NCBI GenBank assembly: GCA_051920445.1
Contig: JBPPLN010000001.1
Location: 1,302,001 to 1,366,000, forward strand
Source of the DNA: CAG-177 sp003514385
Lineage (GTDB): Bacteria > Bacillota > Clostridia > Oscillospirales > Acutalibacteraceae
DNA length: 64,000 nucleotides
Reading direction: 5' to 3'
Positions within the stretch are counted from its first letter, which is position 1. Every line of letters starts with the position of its first letter. The notes beneath the pieces are model-generated. The model was given only the letters and a program-made list of their open reading frames with translations, was not told the origin of the DNA and searched no databases. This document shows positions 17,500 to 26,080 of the stretch, piece after piece. The translations under genes were made by a program, and so were the position numbers.

Positions 17500-18326
17500 A
17501 AGATATATTAACCGCGCCATTTGTTGAGGAAATGAAAAAGACCACAGCCAATATGTACCGCCTCGGTTGGGATGAAAGAAACGGCGGAAACATCAGCTAT
17601 ATGCTTGATGAAAAAGAGGTCGGCGAATACCTTGCTCTTGATAATGTAATCAGAACAATCCCGACAGGCTTTGATGCAAAAGCACTTATCGGCAAAATAT
17701 TTATTGTAACAGGAACAGGCAAATATTTTAAGAATGTTGCAGATGATCCTGAAAGCAATCTCGGTATTATCCGCATAGCAGAGGACGGCACTACAGCAGA
17801 ACTTCTTTGGGGCTATAAAGACGGCGGCAAGTTTACATCGGAACTTCCTGCACACCTGATGAGCCATATGGCAAGACTTAAGGTTGATCCTGAAAATAGA
17901 GTTGTTATGCATTCTCACCCGACAAATACGCTTGCCATGAACTATGTTCACGAGCTTGACGAAAAGAAGTTTACTCACGCGCTTTGGGAAATGTGTACCG
18001 AATGTATCGTCGTTTTCCCTGACGGCGTGGGCGTACTGCCGTGGATGCTTTGCGGAACAAACGAAATCGGCAGAGCCACGGCGAAAAAGATGGAAGAATT
18101 CCGTCTTGTTGTCTGGGGTATGCACGGAATTTATGGCGCAGGTAAAACACTTGACGAAACTTTCGGGCTTATTGAAACGGTTGAAAAAGCGGCACAGATT
18201 TATATGCTGACAGCTCATCTGCCGAGAGTTAATACCATAAAAGACGAGCAGATGCAAGAACTCGCAGAGTTTTTCGGTGTGAATTACAGGGAAGATTTTT
18301 TAAATGTGCAACATGAGCAGAAATAA
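17496..18326 (+). CDS. rhaD: Rhamnulose-1-phosphate aldolase
   Basis: A 276-residue class II zinc aldolase that splits L-rhamnulose 1-phosphate into dihydroxyacetone phosphate and L-lactaldehyde. The zinc ligands are seen in MHSHPTNTLAM and in the later WGMHGIYGAG; the catalytic Glu is in TSELPAHL. The N-terminal WDERNGGNISYML is the phosphate-binding region of this family. The gene overlaps rhaA by 4 bases. No lactaldehyde reductase or dehydrogenase is seen nearby, so lactaldehyde must be handled elsewhere. Confidence 0.96.
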   Translation: MKDILTAPFVEEMKKTTANMYRLGWDERNGGNISYMLDEKEVGEYLALDNVIRTIPTGFDAKALIGKIFIVTGTGKYFKNVADDPESNLGIIRIAEDGTTAELLWGYKDGGKFTSELPAHLMSHMARLKVDPENRVVMHSHPTNTLAMNYVHELDEKKFTHALWEMCTECIVVFPDGVGVLPWMLCGTNEIGRATAKKMEEFRLVVWGMHGIYGAGKTLDETFGLIETVEKAAQIYMLTAHLPRVNTIKDEQMQELAEFFGVNYREDFLNVQHEQK

Positions 18327-19101
18327 ACAATACGGCAAGGTGTTTCATACTCAAATCGCCGAAGACACTTTTCAGCTTTCCACCACTCTTGACGGATACG
18401 GCAGCAAACCCGGAAAGGCTTGCCGTAATTCTTACCTTATTATAGGTTCGGAAAAAGCTGTTTTGTTTGATTTGGCACTGGAGGAACCTGAGCTTGTCCT
18501 TTATGCCGAGCATCTTGCGGGAAAAAGGACTGAAATAGTATTGAGTCATGCTCATGTTGACCATATCTTCAACGCTGAAAAAGTTTCGGACTTATGGCTT
18601 CATAAAGAAGATGAAAAGCTTTTGCGACACGGTGCAATCTTTCAAAAAGCATTAAAGCCATGTCCTGCACTTCATTTTTTGAAAGACAAAGAAAAAATTG
18701 ATCTCGGTGACAGAACTTTGAGTGTAATTCATATTCCGGGTCATACGGACGGCAGCATTTTACTCTATGACGAAAAACACAGTCTGCTTTTTTCGGGCGA
18801 TACGGTAACGCGAAGGCTTTTGTACGGCATGCACAGGGTTGTACCTCTTGCGGAGTTTTGTGAAAACCTCGAAAAGCTGAACGAATTTAAAATCAACGGA
18901 ATATATTCGGCGCACGACAGAGTTTGCCTGCCGAGTGGGTATATTGACTATATGACGGATATGCTTTGTAATTATTTACCGAAGAACGGCAAAATCAAGA
19001 GAATGTTGTTTGTTAAATTTTTGACATTTACAGACGGTGAAGAAACCGATTTAAAATACTTTGATTTTGCACAACTGATAAAAAAGAGAAATAGAAAATG
19101 A
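18304..19101 (+). CDS. Metallo-beta-lactamase fold hydrolase
   Basis: A 265-residue MBL-fold protein with an intact metal site: SHAHVDHIFNAEK (HxHxDH), a His in IPGHTDGSI and an Asp in LLFSGDTVTRR. The C-terminal SAHDR gives another His. This resembles the glyoxalase-II-like group of thioester or ester hydrolases. The gene begins inside the last 23 bases of rhaD, so it is tightly coupled to rhamnose metabolism. It might detoxify a lactaldehyde-derived thioester or hydrolyse an acyl product; neither can be shown from the sequence. Confidence 0.82.
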   Translation: MCNMSRNKQYGKVFHTQIAEDTFQLSTTLDGYGSKPGKACRNSYLIIGSEKAVLFDLALEEPELVLYAEHLAGKRTEIVLSHAHVDHIFNAEKVSDLWLHKEDEKLLRHGAIFQKALKPCPALHFLKDKEKIDLGDRTLSVIHIPGHTDGSILLYDEKHSLLFSGDTVTRRLLYGMHRVVPLAEFCENLEKLNEFKINGIYSAHDRVCLPSGYIDYMTDMLCNYLPKNGKIKRMLFVKFLTFTDGEETDLKYFDFAQLIKKRNRK

Positions 19102-19352
19102 AAACAAAGAGGTTTGCCGTAAAAAGAAATAATCTTGTAATCAAAGGTGAAATATATATCCCTCAAAGCTGTATTGCTGAAAATTAAACAGTAATCGTCA
19201 GCCATGAATTTGGTATGAATATGCTTTCAATCCAAAAGTACGCAAAGAGATTTGCCGAATTGGGTTATACCGCATATATTTATGATTTCTGCGGTTCAGG
19301 AGCAGGAATAAGCTTTACATCTCATTTTGATAAAGCAAACAAAAAGAGCTAA
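19098..19352 (+). pseudogene. Broken alpha/beta hydrolase gene at the operon end
   Basis: An ATG at 19098 overlaps the MBL stop (ATGA), as expected for the next operon gene, but after 29 codons (MKTKRFAVKRNNLVIKGEIY and a further 9) an in-frame TAA occurs at 19185-19187. The same frame continues as TVIVSHEFGMNMLSIQKYAK, then FAELGYTAYIYDFCGSGAG, which is the start of an alpha/beta hydrolase. It stops at 19350-19352, before any GxSxG nucleophile motif. The gene therefore has both a nonsense mutation and a 3' truncation, and cannot make an active enzyme. Confidence 0.8.
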
Positions 19353-19378
19353 CAGACACAGAAATCTGTTAGCTCTTT
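19343..19378 (+). terminator. Terminator of the rhamnose operon
   Basis: AAAGAGCTAACAGA (19343-19356) and TCTGTTAGCTCTTT (19365-19378) form a perfect 14-base stem around an 8-base loop, followed by a short T-rich stretch. It overlaps the last codons of the broken hydrolase gene. Confidence 0.85.
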
Positions 19379-19476
19379 ATTTATGAATAATTTTCAGATG
19401 TTGTCAAAATGTTGTCACGAGGACAGTTCGCCTTTTTAAAACCCAGTATCTATACGGGTTTACGGCGTTTTGACTA

Positions 19477-20457
19477 CTATTCCCACTCAATCGTGCCGAT
19501 CGGCTTGGGGGTGAGGTCCATTACGACGCGGTTGATACCCTCGACCTCGTGGGTGATGCGGTCGGTGATATGGTGCAGGAGGGGGTAGGGGATCTCCTCG
19601 ATGGTGGCGGTCATGGCGTCGGTGGTGTTCACCGCGCGGATGATTGCCGGCCAGCCCTCATAGCGCTTGCCGTCGCGCACGCCGACGCTCTTGAAGTCGG
19701 GCACGGCGATGAAATACTGCCAGACCTTGCCGGCAAGGCCGTTCTTGTCGAACTCCTCTCTGAGGATAGCGTCGGCTTCTCTCAGGGCGTTCAGGCGGTC
19801 TCTCGTTATCGCGCCGAGGCAGCGTACTCCAAGTCCGGGACCCGGGAACGGCTGGCGGTATACCATGCTGTGCGGCAGACCGAGAGCCTCACCGACAACA
19901 CGGACTTCATCTTTGAAGAGCAGCTTTACGGGCTCGACAAGCTCCATTTTCATGTCCTCCGGCAGGCCGCCGACATTGTGGTGAGCCTTTACGCCGTGGG
20001 ACTCGAGGATGTCGGGATATATCGTTCCCTGTGCAAGGAACTCGATGCCCTCAAGCTTCGACGCCTCTTCGTCAAAGACCTTGATGAACTCGCCGCCGAT
20101 TATCTTTCTCTTCTTTTCGGGGTCGCTGACTCCGGCAAGGAGATCAAGGAAGCGGTCGGTAGCGTCGATATAGACGAGGTTCGCGTCCATCTGGTTTCTG
20201 AAAACCTCGATGACCTGCTCGCTCTCGCCCTTGCGCATGAGTCCGTGGTTGACATGGACGCAGACCAGCTGCTTGCCTATCGCGCGGATAAGCAGCGCCG
20301 CGACTACGGACGAGTCAACTCCGCCGGACAGAGCCAGCAGGACTCTCTTGTCGCCGACCTGCTCGCGTACGGCAGCGACCTGCTCTTCGATGAACTTATT
20401 CGCAAGCTCGGGGGTAGTGATGCGTTCCATGGATTCGGGACGTACATTACTGCTCAT
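19477..20457 (-). CDS. GMP synthase ATP-pyrophosphatase subunit-like protein, no glutaminase domain
   Basis: A 326-residue protein matching only the second half of GMP synthase: the ATP-pyrophosphatase domain with P-loop ALSGGVDSSVVAALL, the AQGTIYPDI and HHNVGGLPEDM motifs, then the dimerisation domain YRQPFPGPGLGVRCLG, ending in KPIGTIEWE. The glutamine amidotransferase domain is absent. It is not a broken copy: it has its own 35-residue N-terminus (MSSNVRPESMERITTPELAN), an AAGGAG ribosome site and intact motifs. It lies 21 bases after a complete guaA. It could use free ammonia or borrow a glutaminase, as the split archaeal enzyme does. It could also have another adenylating role. It marks the edge of the GC-rich region. 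Confidence 0.85.
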   Translation of the reverse strand: MSSNVRPESMERITTPELANKFIEEQVAAVREQVGDKRVLLALSGGVDSSVVAALLIRAIGKQLVCVHVNHGLMRKGESEQVIEVFRNQMDANLVYIDATDRFLDLLAGVSDPEKKRKIIGGEFIKVFDEEASKLEGIEFLAQGTIYPDILESHGVKAHHNVGGLPEDMKMELVEPVKLLFKDEVRVVGEALGLPHSMVYRQPFPGPGLGVRCLGAITRDRLNALREADAILREEFDKNGLAGKVWQYFIAVPDFKSVGVRDGKRYEGWPAIIRAVNTTDAMTATIEEIPYPLLHHITDRITHEVEGINRVVMDLTPKPIGTIEWE

Positions 20458-20478
20458 AGTTTGTTCTCCTTGTGAATT

Positions 20479-22029
20479 TTATTCCCATTCCACCGTTGCC
20501 GGGGGCTTTGTAGTGACATCGTAGACTACGCGGTTGACTCCCTTGACCTCGTTGGTGATGCGGTTCGAGACCTTTGCGAGCACATCAAACGGGATGCGCG
20601 CCCAGTCTGCGGTCATGAAGTCGTCGGTAGTCACTGCGCGCAGCGCAATGAGGCTGTCGTAGGTTCTCGCGTCGCCCATAACGCCGACGCTGTGGACGTT
20701 GGTGAGCACCGCGAAATACTGGTTGATGTCGCGGTCAATACCGGCGATTTTGACTTCCTCGCGGAAGATAGCGTCCGCATCCTTGAGAATATTGAGTTTC
20801 TCCTCGGTGATGTCGCCGAGGATACGCACGGCAAGTCCGGGACCCGGGAACGGCTGACGCCAGACAAGATCCTCGGGGATGCCGAGCTCGAGTCCGACCT
20901 TGCGGACCTCGTCCTTAAACAGGTCGCGCAGGGGCTCGATGAGCTCATCGAAATCGATGTGGTCGGGCAGTCCGCCGACATTGTGGTGGCTCTTGATGAC
21001 CGCCGCGTCGCCCACGCCGCTCTCGATAACATCGGGATATATTGTGCCCTGAACGAAGAAATTCATCCTGCCGAGCCTCTTGCTCTCGTCTTCAAAGACG
21101 CGGATAAACTCCTCGCCGATAATTTTTCTCTTCTTCTCCGGCTCGGTCACGCCTGCGAGCTTGGTGAGGAAACGCTCCTGGGCGTTGACTCTGACGAGTT
21201 TCATGTCAAAGCGCTCGCGGAAGATGTGCTCGACCTCGTCGCCCTCGTTCTTTCTGAGCAGACCATGGTCGACAAAAACGCAGGTCAGCTGCTTGCCGAC
21301 CGCTCTGTGCAGGAGCACGGCTGCAACGGAGCTGTCGACTCCGCCGGACATGGCGCAAAGCACGGTCTTGTCGCCTATCTTCTCGCGCAGGTGCTTTACC
21401 TGCTCTTCGACGAAGCTTGACATGACCCAGTCGCCCTTACAGCCACAGATATCAAAGAGGAATGTTTTGAATATCTCCTCGCCGTACTGCGTATGCATGA
21501 CCTCGGGATGGAACTGAACGGCGTAGATTTTCTTCTCATCGTTCTCCATCGCCGCGCAGGGGCAGTCGTGCGTGACGGCAGTCACTTTGTAGCCCTCGGG
21601 CGGGTTGCTGATATAGTCCGTGTGGCTCATCCAGCAGACGCTCGTATCCTCGGGGATATTTCTGAGCAGTCGGCTGTCCTTGCTGCGGGTCATATCTATC
21701 TTGCCGTATTCACTCTTCGAGCCGCTCGTTTTGACAACGCCGCCCGCCATATATGCGATAAGCTGAGCGCCGTAGCAGATGCCGAGCACGGGGATGCCCG
21801 CGTCGAGTATCTCGGGCGAATAGTGGGGCGAGCTTTCGTCATAGACGCTGTTGGGTCCGCCCGTGAATATTATTCCGACATAGCCCGCCGCCTTTATCTC
21901 GTCGACGGTTATGCGGCTGTACGGTTTTATCTCGGCGTAGACATTGTGCTCTCTGACGCGGCGCGCGATGAGCTGATTGTACTGGCCGCCGAAGTCCAGC
22001 ACGAGAACTTTCTCATGATTGTCCTGCAT
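20479..22029 (-). CDS. guaA: GMP synthase (glutamine-hydrolysing)
   Basis: A full-length 516-residue GMP synthase converting XMP to GMP with ATP and glutamine. The class I glutaminase domain has LDFGGQYNQLIARR, the nucleophile Cys in LGICYGAQLIAYM and the His/Glu in VQFHPEVMHT. The pyrophosphatase domain has CAMSGGVDSSVAAVLL, and the dimerisation domain ends KPPATVEWE. ATG 22029 (MQDNHEK) is favoured over GTG 22038 because AGGGTGG is 6 bases upstream. It follows purA by 15 bases, so IMP branch enzymes for both AMP and GMP are made together. Confidence 0.97.
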   Translation of the reverse strand: MQDNHEKVLVLDFGGQYNQLIARRVREHNVYAEIKPYSRITVDEIKAAGYVGIIFTGGPNSVYDESSPHYSPEILDAGIPVLGICYGAQLIAYMAGGVVKTSGSKSEYGKIDMTRSKDSRLLRNIPEDTSVCWMSHTDYISNPPEGYKVTAVTHDCPCAAMENDEKKIYAVQFHPEVMHTQYGEEIFKTFLFDICGCKGDWVMSSFVEEQVKHLREKIGDKTVLCAMSGGVDSSVAAVLLHRAVGKQLTCVFVDHGLLRKNEGDEVEHIFRERFDMKLVRVNAQERFLTKLAGVTEPEKKRKIIGEEFIRVFEDESKRLGRMNFFVQGTIYPDVIESGVGDAAVIKSHHNVGGLPDHIDFDELIEPLRDLFKDEVRKVGLELGIPEDLVWRQPFPGPGLAVRILGDITEEKLNILKDADAIFREEVKIAGIDRDINQYFAVLTNVHSVGVMGDARTYDSLIALRAVTTDDFMTADWARIPFDVLAKVSNRITNEVKGVNRVVYDVTTKPPATVEWE

Positions 22030-22044
22030 GATATCCACCCTTTT

Positions 22045-23319
22045 TTATCTGACTATAATCTCTTCTCTTCTCGGTCCGTTGGAAACGAGCTTTATCGGCA
22101 CGCCGATCTCCTTCTCGATGAAGAGGACATAGTCCTGAGCCTCCTTGGGAAGCTTATCGAATTCTCTTATGCCGCGGATGTCGCACTTGAAGCCGGGCAT
22201 GGTGACATAGACGGGCTTTGCCTTTTTCAGGCGCGAGGTGACAGGGAAGTCCTTTGTGACTTCGCCGTCTATCTCATAGCCGACGCAAAGCTTTATCTCG
22301 TCGAGATACGACAGGCAGTCGAGCGCGGTGAGCGCGACCTGAGTTGCGCCCTGAGCCTCGCAGCCGTAGCGGGTCGCGACGCAGTCAAACCAGCCCATGC
22401 GGCGCGGTCTGCCGGTCGTTGCGCCGTATTCGCCGGCGTCGCCGCCGTGGTTTCTCATCTTGTCCGCCTCTTCGCCGAATATCTCGCTGACGAATTCGCC
22501 CGCTCCGACGGCGCTCGAATAAGCCTTGGTGACGGTGACTATCTCCTTTATCTCATAGGGCGCGATACCTGCGCCGACGGCGCCGAAGCCCGCGAGGGTC
22601 GACGACGATGTGACCATGGGATAGATACCGAAATCGGGATCTTTGAGCGAGCCGAGCTGACCCTCAAGAAGAATGTTCTTGCCGTCCTTGACAGCCTGGC
22701 GGATGATCTTGCCGGTGTCCGCGACATAGGGTCTGACCATCTCGCGAAGCTTCATCATGTGGTCGAACAGCTCGTCCACATCGAGAGTCGGCTTGTGATA
22801 GACATGCTCGAGCAGCAGATTCTTCACTTCGCAGACTCTTTCGAGCTTCTCTCTGAGATATTCCTCATCGAACAGCTCACAGACCTGGAAGCCGATCTTC
22901 GCATACTTGTCCGAATAGAACGGAGCGATACCGCTCTTTGTCGAGCCGAATTTTTTATCCTTGAGGCGCTCCTCCTCATAGGTGTCGAGCATAACATGAT
23001 AAGGCATCATAATCTGCGCGCGCTCGGAAACGAGGATATTGGGCTGCGGCACGCCTGCCGAAGTGACATGCTCGATCTCCTTGACGAGCTTCTCGATATC
23101 GAGAGCCACGCCGTTGCCGATGATGTTGACCGTGCCGGGCTGGCACACGCCTGACGGCAGAAGATGGAGCGCGAACTTGCCGTAGTCGTTGATTATCGTA
23201 TGTCCTGCATTGGCGCCGCCCTGAAAACGAATGACCATGTCCGCCTGGGAGGCAAACATATCGGTAATCTTACCTTTGCCCTCATCGCCCCAGTTGGCAC
23301 CCACAATTGCTCTGACCAT
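22045..23319 (-). CDS. purA: Adenylosuccinate synthetase
   Basis: A 424-residue enzyme joining IMP and aspartate with GTP, the first step to AMP. The N-terminal MVRAIVGANWGDEGKGKITD holds the GTP-binding loop (GDEGKGK). NAGHTI, the IMP-binding GSTKSGIAP and GQLGSLKDPDFGIYPMVTSS are family motifs, as is TTGRPRRMGWFD. The start at 23319 is set by the conserved N-terminus; GGAGGT lies 11 bases upstream. First gene of the purA-guaA-guaA-like operon. Confidence 0.97.
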   Translation of the reverse strand: MVRAIVGANWGDEGKGKITDMFASQADMVIRFQGGANAGHTIINDYGKFALHLLPSGVCQPGTVNIIGNGVALDIEKLVKEIEHVTSAGVPQPNILVSERAQIMMPYHVMLDTYEEERLKDKKFGSTKSGIAPFYSDKYAKIGFQVCELFDEEYLREKLERVCEVKNLLLEHVYHKPTLDVDELFDHMMKLREMVRPYVADTGKIIRQAVKDGKNILLEGQLGSLKDPDFGIYPMVTSSSTLAGFGAVGAGIAPYEIKEIVTVTKAYSSAVGAGEFVSEIFGEEADKMRNHGGDAGEYGATTGRPRRMGWFDCVATRYGCEAQGATQVALTALDCLSYLDEIKLCVGYEIDGEVTKDFPVTSRLKKAKPVYVTMPGFKCDIRGIREFDKLPKEAQDYVLFIEKEIGVPIKLVSNGPRREEIIVR

Positions 23320-23355
23320 ACTTAAAACGCACCTCCGAAAAATCAAATACACTTA

Positions 23356-23384
23356 ATTATATATTATCGCCCGCGCGGTGTCAA
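23356..23384 (-). promoter_or_regulatory. Consensus promoter of the purA-guaA operon
   Basis: Minus strand TTGACA (23379-23384), 17-base spacer, TATAAT (23356-23361), a perfect sigma-A match. The leader is only about 35 bases, too short for a purine riboswitch. A small hairpin GAGCC-GAAG-GGCTC (23385-23398) lies upstream of the -35 box. Confidence 0.8.
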
Positions 23385-23426
23385 TGAGCCGAAGGGCTCA
23401 AAGAGTCGAATTTTGCGGCTTCTCAA

Positions 23427-23454
23427 TTGATTTTATTGGTTATTGTGGTATAAT
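23427..23454 (+). promoter_or_regulatory. Promoter of the PdaA-like gene
   Basis: TTGATT (23427-23432) and TATAAT (23449-23454), 16 bases apart. A second TATAAT follows at 23464-23469, both preceded by TGG, so two overlapping starts are possible. Confidence 0.55.
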
Positions 23455-23557
23455 ATAAAATGGTATAATTCAAAATTAAAATGTTTTCGCACCCGATATT
23501 AAAATCGCCTTTTTCGGCACACAATAATCACGAATATCTGTGAAAGGACTGTGTTAA

Positions 23558-24562
23558 ATGAAGAGACGAAGATTTTTAAGCCTCGCACTCGCGCTGATGC
23601 TCATTATCTCGCTGTGCGCATGCAAAACGAAAGTAGTTGACGACAGCACGGACGCCACCCACGGCAACGCACCCGTTACGGGTCAGAAGCGCGACGAGAC
23701 AACGACTGCGCCGCAGACGACAAAAGCGACGGAGAGCACAACTTTGGCTCAGCGCAAAACGGAGAAAGGCAAGCTCGACCCGAACACCGGAACGTATACG
23801 GGACTCTCCCCGCTGCCGAAGATAAAGCTGACAGCAACTGATCCGCAGAATACGCGCGGACTCTCGACCGCGACGGTCGGATACAGCTACGGCGTATCCA
23901 AAAACGGCGTTCCGCACCAGAACTCGACGAACGCGCAGAAATATTTCGACGAGAAGGGCTTCAACGCCGTCTCGATAGACATGAAGACGAAAGAAAAGGT
24001 TCTCTATCTCACCTTTGACTGCGGCTGGGAGAACGGATACACAACGACCGTGCTCGACATTCTCAAGCAGAAGAACGTACCCGCCGCATTTTTCTGCACG
24101 CTCTCGAATATTAAGGCAGAACCCGGACTTATCGCAAGAATGATAAACGAAGGGCACATCGTCGGCAATCATTCGACAACCCACCCCGATTTCTCGAAGA
24201 TAAGCCGTGAGAAGATGGCGACGGAAATCGAGACCTGCGACAACTACCTGCGCGAAAAGTTCGGCTATTCCTCGCCGTATTTCCGCTTCCCGATGGGGTC
24301 ATATTCTGCCTCGGCGCTCGACCTCGTCTCCTCGCTCGGATATAAATCCGTGTTCTGGTCAGTAGCCTACGCCGACTGGGATGTCAACGACACAAAAGGC
24401 AAACAGTATGCATTCGACACCGTGACTTCGCGCCTGCATCCGGGCGCGGTTATACTGCTCCACTCCGTCTCGCCCGACAACGCCGCCGCCCTCGGCGATA
24501 TCATCGACTGGGCGCGCAAGCAGGGCTATGAGTTTCGCTCGCTCGAACAGCTGCCGAATTGA
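23558..24562 (+). CDS. PdaA-like polysaccharide (peptidoglycan) deacetylase lipoprotein
   Basis: A 334-residue carbohydrate esterase family 4 protein. A signal sequence ends in lipobox LCAC (Cys about 22), then a Thr-rich linker (25-75), then the NodB-type domain (about 145-330). The motifs are YLTFDCGWENGY, GNHSTTHPDF (metal His residues), RFPMGSYS and PGAVILLHSVS. The layout fits the PdaA group, which deacetylates N-acetylmuramic acid to make muramic delta-lactam in spore cortex. Other CE4 enzymes act on vegetative wall. PdaA usually lacks a lipobox, so a vegetative role is possible. Confidence 0.87.
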   Translation: MKRRRFLSLALALMLIISLCACKTKVVDDSTDATHGNAPVTGQKRDETTTAPQTTKATESTTLAQRKTEKGKLDPNTGTYTGLSPLPKIKLTATDPQNTRGLSTATVGYSYGVSKNGVPHQNSTNAQKYFDEKGFNAVSIDMKTKEKVLYLTFDCGWENGYTTTVLDILKQKNVPAAFFCTLSNIKAEPGLIARMINEGHIVGNHSTTHPDFSKISREKMATEIETCDNYLREKFGYSSPYFRFPMGSYSASALDLVSSLGYKSVFWSVAYADWDVNDTKGKQYAFDTVTSRLHPGAVILLHSVSPDNAAALGDIIDWARKQGYEFRSLEQLPN

Positions 24563-24579
24563 ATATTTACAAAGCACAG

Positions 24580-24618
24580 CCCCGCCTCGGGATATTCCGG
24601 AGGCGGGGTTTTCGTTTT
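24580..24618 (+). terminator. Terminator after the deacetylase gene
   Basis: CCCCGCCTC (24580-24588) pairs with GAGGCGGGG (24600-24608), followed by TTTTCGTTTT. Confidence 0.88.
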
Positions 24619-24654
24619 ATTTAAAGCAATAGGAGCAGCCGAGCTTATCCAAAA

Positions 24655-25962
24655 TCACGGCTGTATTTTCTTCGCCATCATCGCGCCGGCAAACACAGCA
24701 ACAACAAGCTCTGTCACGGGCATCGCCCACCAGATCATATCCGCGCCGAGGGTGACGGGGATAATAAGTATCAGCGCGCCGCTGATAAGTATTCCGCGCG
24801 CGACGGACACGAACATCGAGGTTTTCGCGCGCATCGTCGCCTGGAAATAATAGGTTGAATAGACATTGAACGGCAGCAGCAGGAACGACGAGCCGTATAT
24901 GCGGATTATCGCCGGGGCTATTGCGAGCACCGAGGCGGTCGGGGTCATAAACAGGCGGATAAGCCCGTTGGGCACCGCGAATGTTATCGCCGCCCACACC
25001 GCGCCGAATATCGCGGCGGTTATTATATTATATCTCAGCATCTTCTTTATCCTGCCGACATTGCCCGCGCCGTAGTTCTGCGAGATTATCGGCTGAGACG
25101 CCTGACCTATGCCGTAGGAGCAGCACTGGACGAGCGTGCTGACGGAGACTATGACTCCGTAGACCGCGAGCGCGTCCGTGCCGAGATATTTCATTATCTG
25201 GCGGTTGAAGAGCATCGTGAGCACTCCCATCGCCACGTCTATAATAAACGACGAGAAGCCGTTGACGGTTATCCTGCCGAAGAGGCGGAATATTTCTTTT
25301 GAAAATTGCAGGCGCAGAGTGTTGCTCTTCTTGAAAAAGTGGGTGAGCATGACGAGCGTCGATATGCCCGCGCCCATCGCCGTGGCGATTCCCGCGCCGC
25401 ATATACCCATATCGAGCGTGAACACGCAGAAATAGTCGCCGAATATATTGAACACGCCGCCCGCTATGACCGACTTTGTCGCAAGCCCCGGGTCGGAGTC
25501 GTTGCGCAAAAACGACGAGAACAGGTTTATGCAGACATATATCGGCACGGTGAATTTCGGGGCTATCATATACTCCTTGCAGAGCGGCATAAGTTTTTCA
25601 TTCGCGCCGAAGAGCAGGAGCAGTTTATCCTCGAACACGAGGATAATCACCCAGAGCACCACGGATATTATCGCGCTGAACACGACCGCCGAGGTGAAAT
25701 ACAGATTCGCCTTTTTGCTGCCCTTGCCTTTTGAAACTCCGTAGAGCACCGAGCCGCCGATACCGGTCAGCAGACCGAAGCTGTAAATTATATTCCACAC
25801 CGGCGCAATGACCGACATTGCCGCCGCGCCGTCCGGGCCGTGATACTGCCCGACGACTATCATATCGACGAGGCCGTAGATGCTCGCTATGAGCGCGCTG
25901 CCGAACGAGGCGATAAGAAATTTTCTGTAAAGTTTTCCGAGATCGTCTTTTAAAAGATCCAT
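24655..25962 (-). CDS. MATE family efflux transporter
   Basis: A 435-residue polytopic exporter with about 12 hydrophobic segments. The MATE pattern is seen twice: ALIASIYGLVDMIVVGQYHG near the start and CCSYGIGQASQPIISQNYGA in the second half. ATG 25962 (MDLLKDDLGK) follows AGGAGG, so the longer upstream frame is not used. It is not closely similar to the MATE protein at the window start and has no adjacent regulator. Monocistronic; its stop faces the deacetylase terminator. Confidence 0.9.
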   Translation of the reverse strand: MDLLKDDLGKLYRKFLIASFGSALIASIYGLVDMIVVGQYHGPDGAAAMSVIAPVWNIIYSFGLLTGIGGSVLYGVSKGKGSKKANLYFTSAVVFSAIISVVLWVIILVFEDKLLLLFGANEKLMPLCKEYMIAPKFTVPIYVCINLFSSFLRNDSDPGLATKSVIAGGVFNIFGDYFCVFTLDMGICGAGIATAMGAGISTLVMLTHFFKKSNTLRLQFSKEIFRLFGRITVNGFSSFIIDVAMGVLTMLFNRQIMKYLGTDALAVYGVIVSVSTLVQCCSYGIGQASQPIISQNYGAGNVGRIKKMLRYNIITAAIFGAVWAAITFAVPNGLIRLFMTPTASVLAIAPAIIRIYGSSFLLLPFNVYSTYYFQATMRAKTSMFVSVARGILISGALILIIPVTLGADMIWWAMPVTELVVAVFAGAMMAKKIQP

Positions 25963-26080
25963 GACTTCCTCCTGAATAACTGTGGTGGATAAAATCAAAT
26001 CGCTTGTAATAAGCGACAAGCCTTAGCTGTGAAAGATAAAGCACCGCACATCGGCTCTATAAATAATCGGGCTCTAAATA

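Noticed and set aside
1..19476. Second copy of the guaA 3' end as an island attachment site within the AT-rich segment
   Set aside because: No second copy of the ATTGAGTGGGAATAG sequence was noticed left of the boundary, and no integrase gene is in the window; the island idea is kept only as a hypothesis.
19477..20457. Treating the short guaA-like gene as a pseudogene fragment
   Set aside because: It has a separate start, an AAGGAG ribosome site, intact catalytic motifs and a distinct N-terminus, so a functional paralogue is more likely.
21493..23154. Long plus-strand frame opposite purA and the start of guaA
   Set aside because: Antisense to two confidently identified genes; no ribosome site and no recognisable domain.
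23320..23355. Possible purine riboswitch before purA
   Set aside because: The distance from the consensus promoter to the start is about 35 bases, too short, and no conserved purine-aptamer loops are present.
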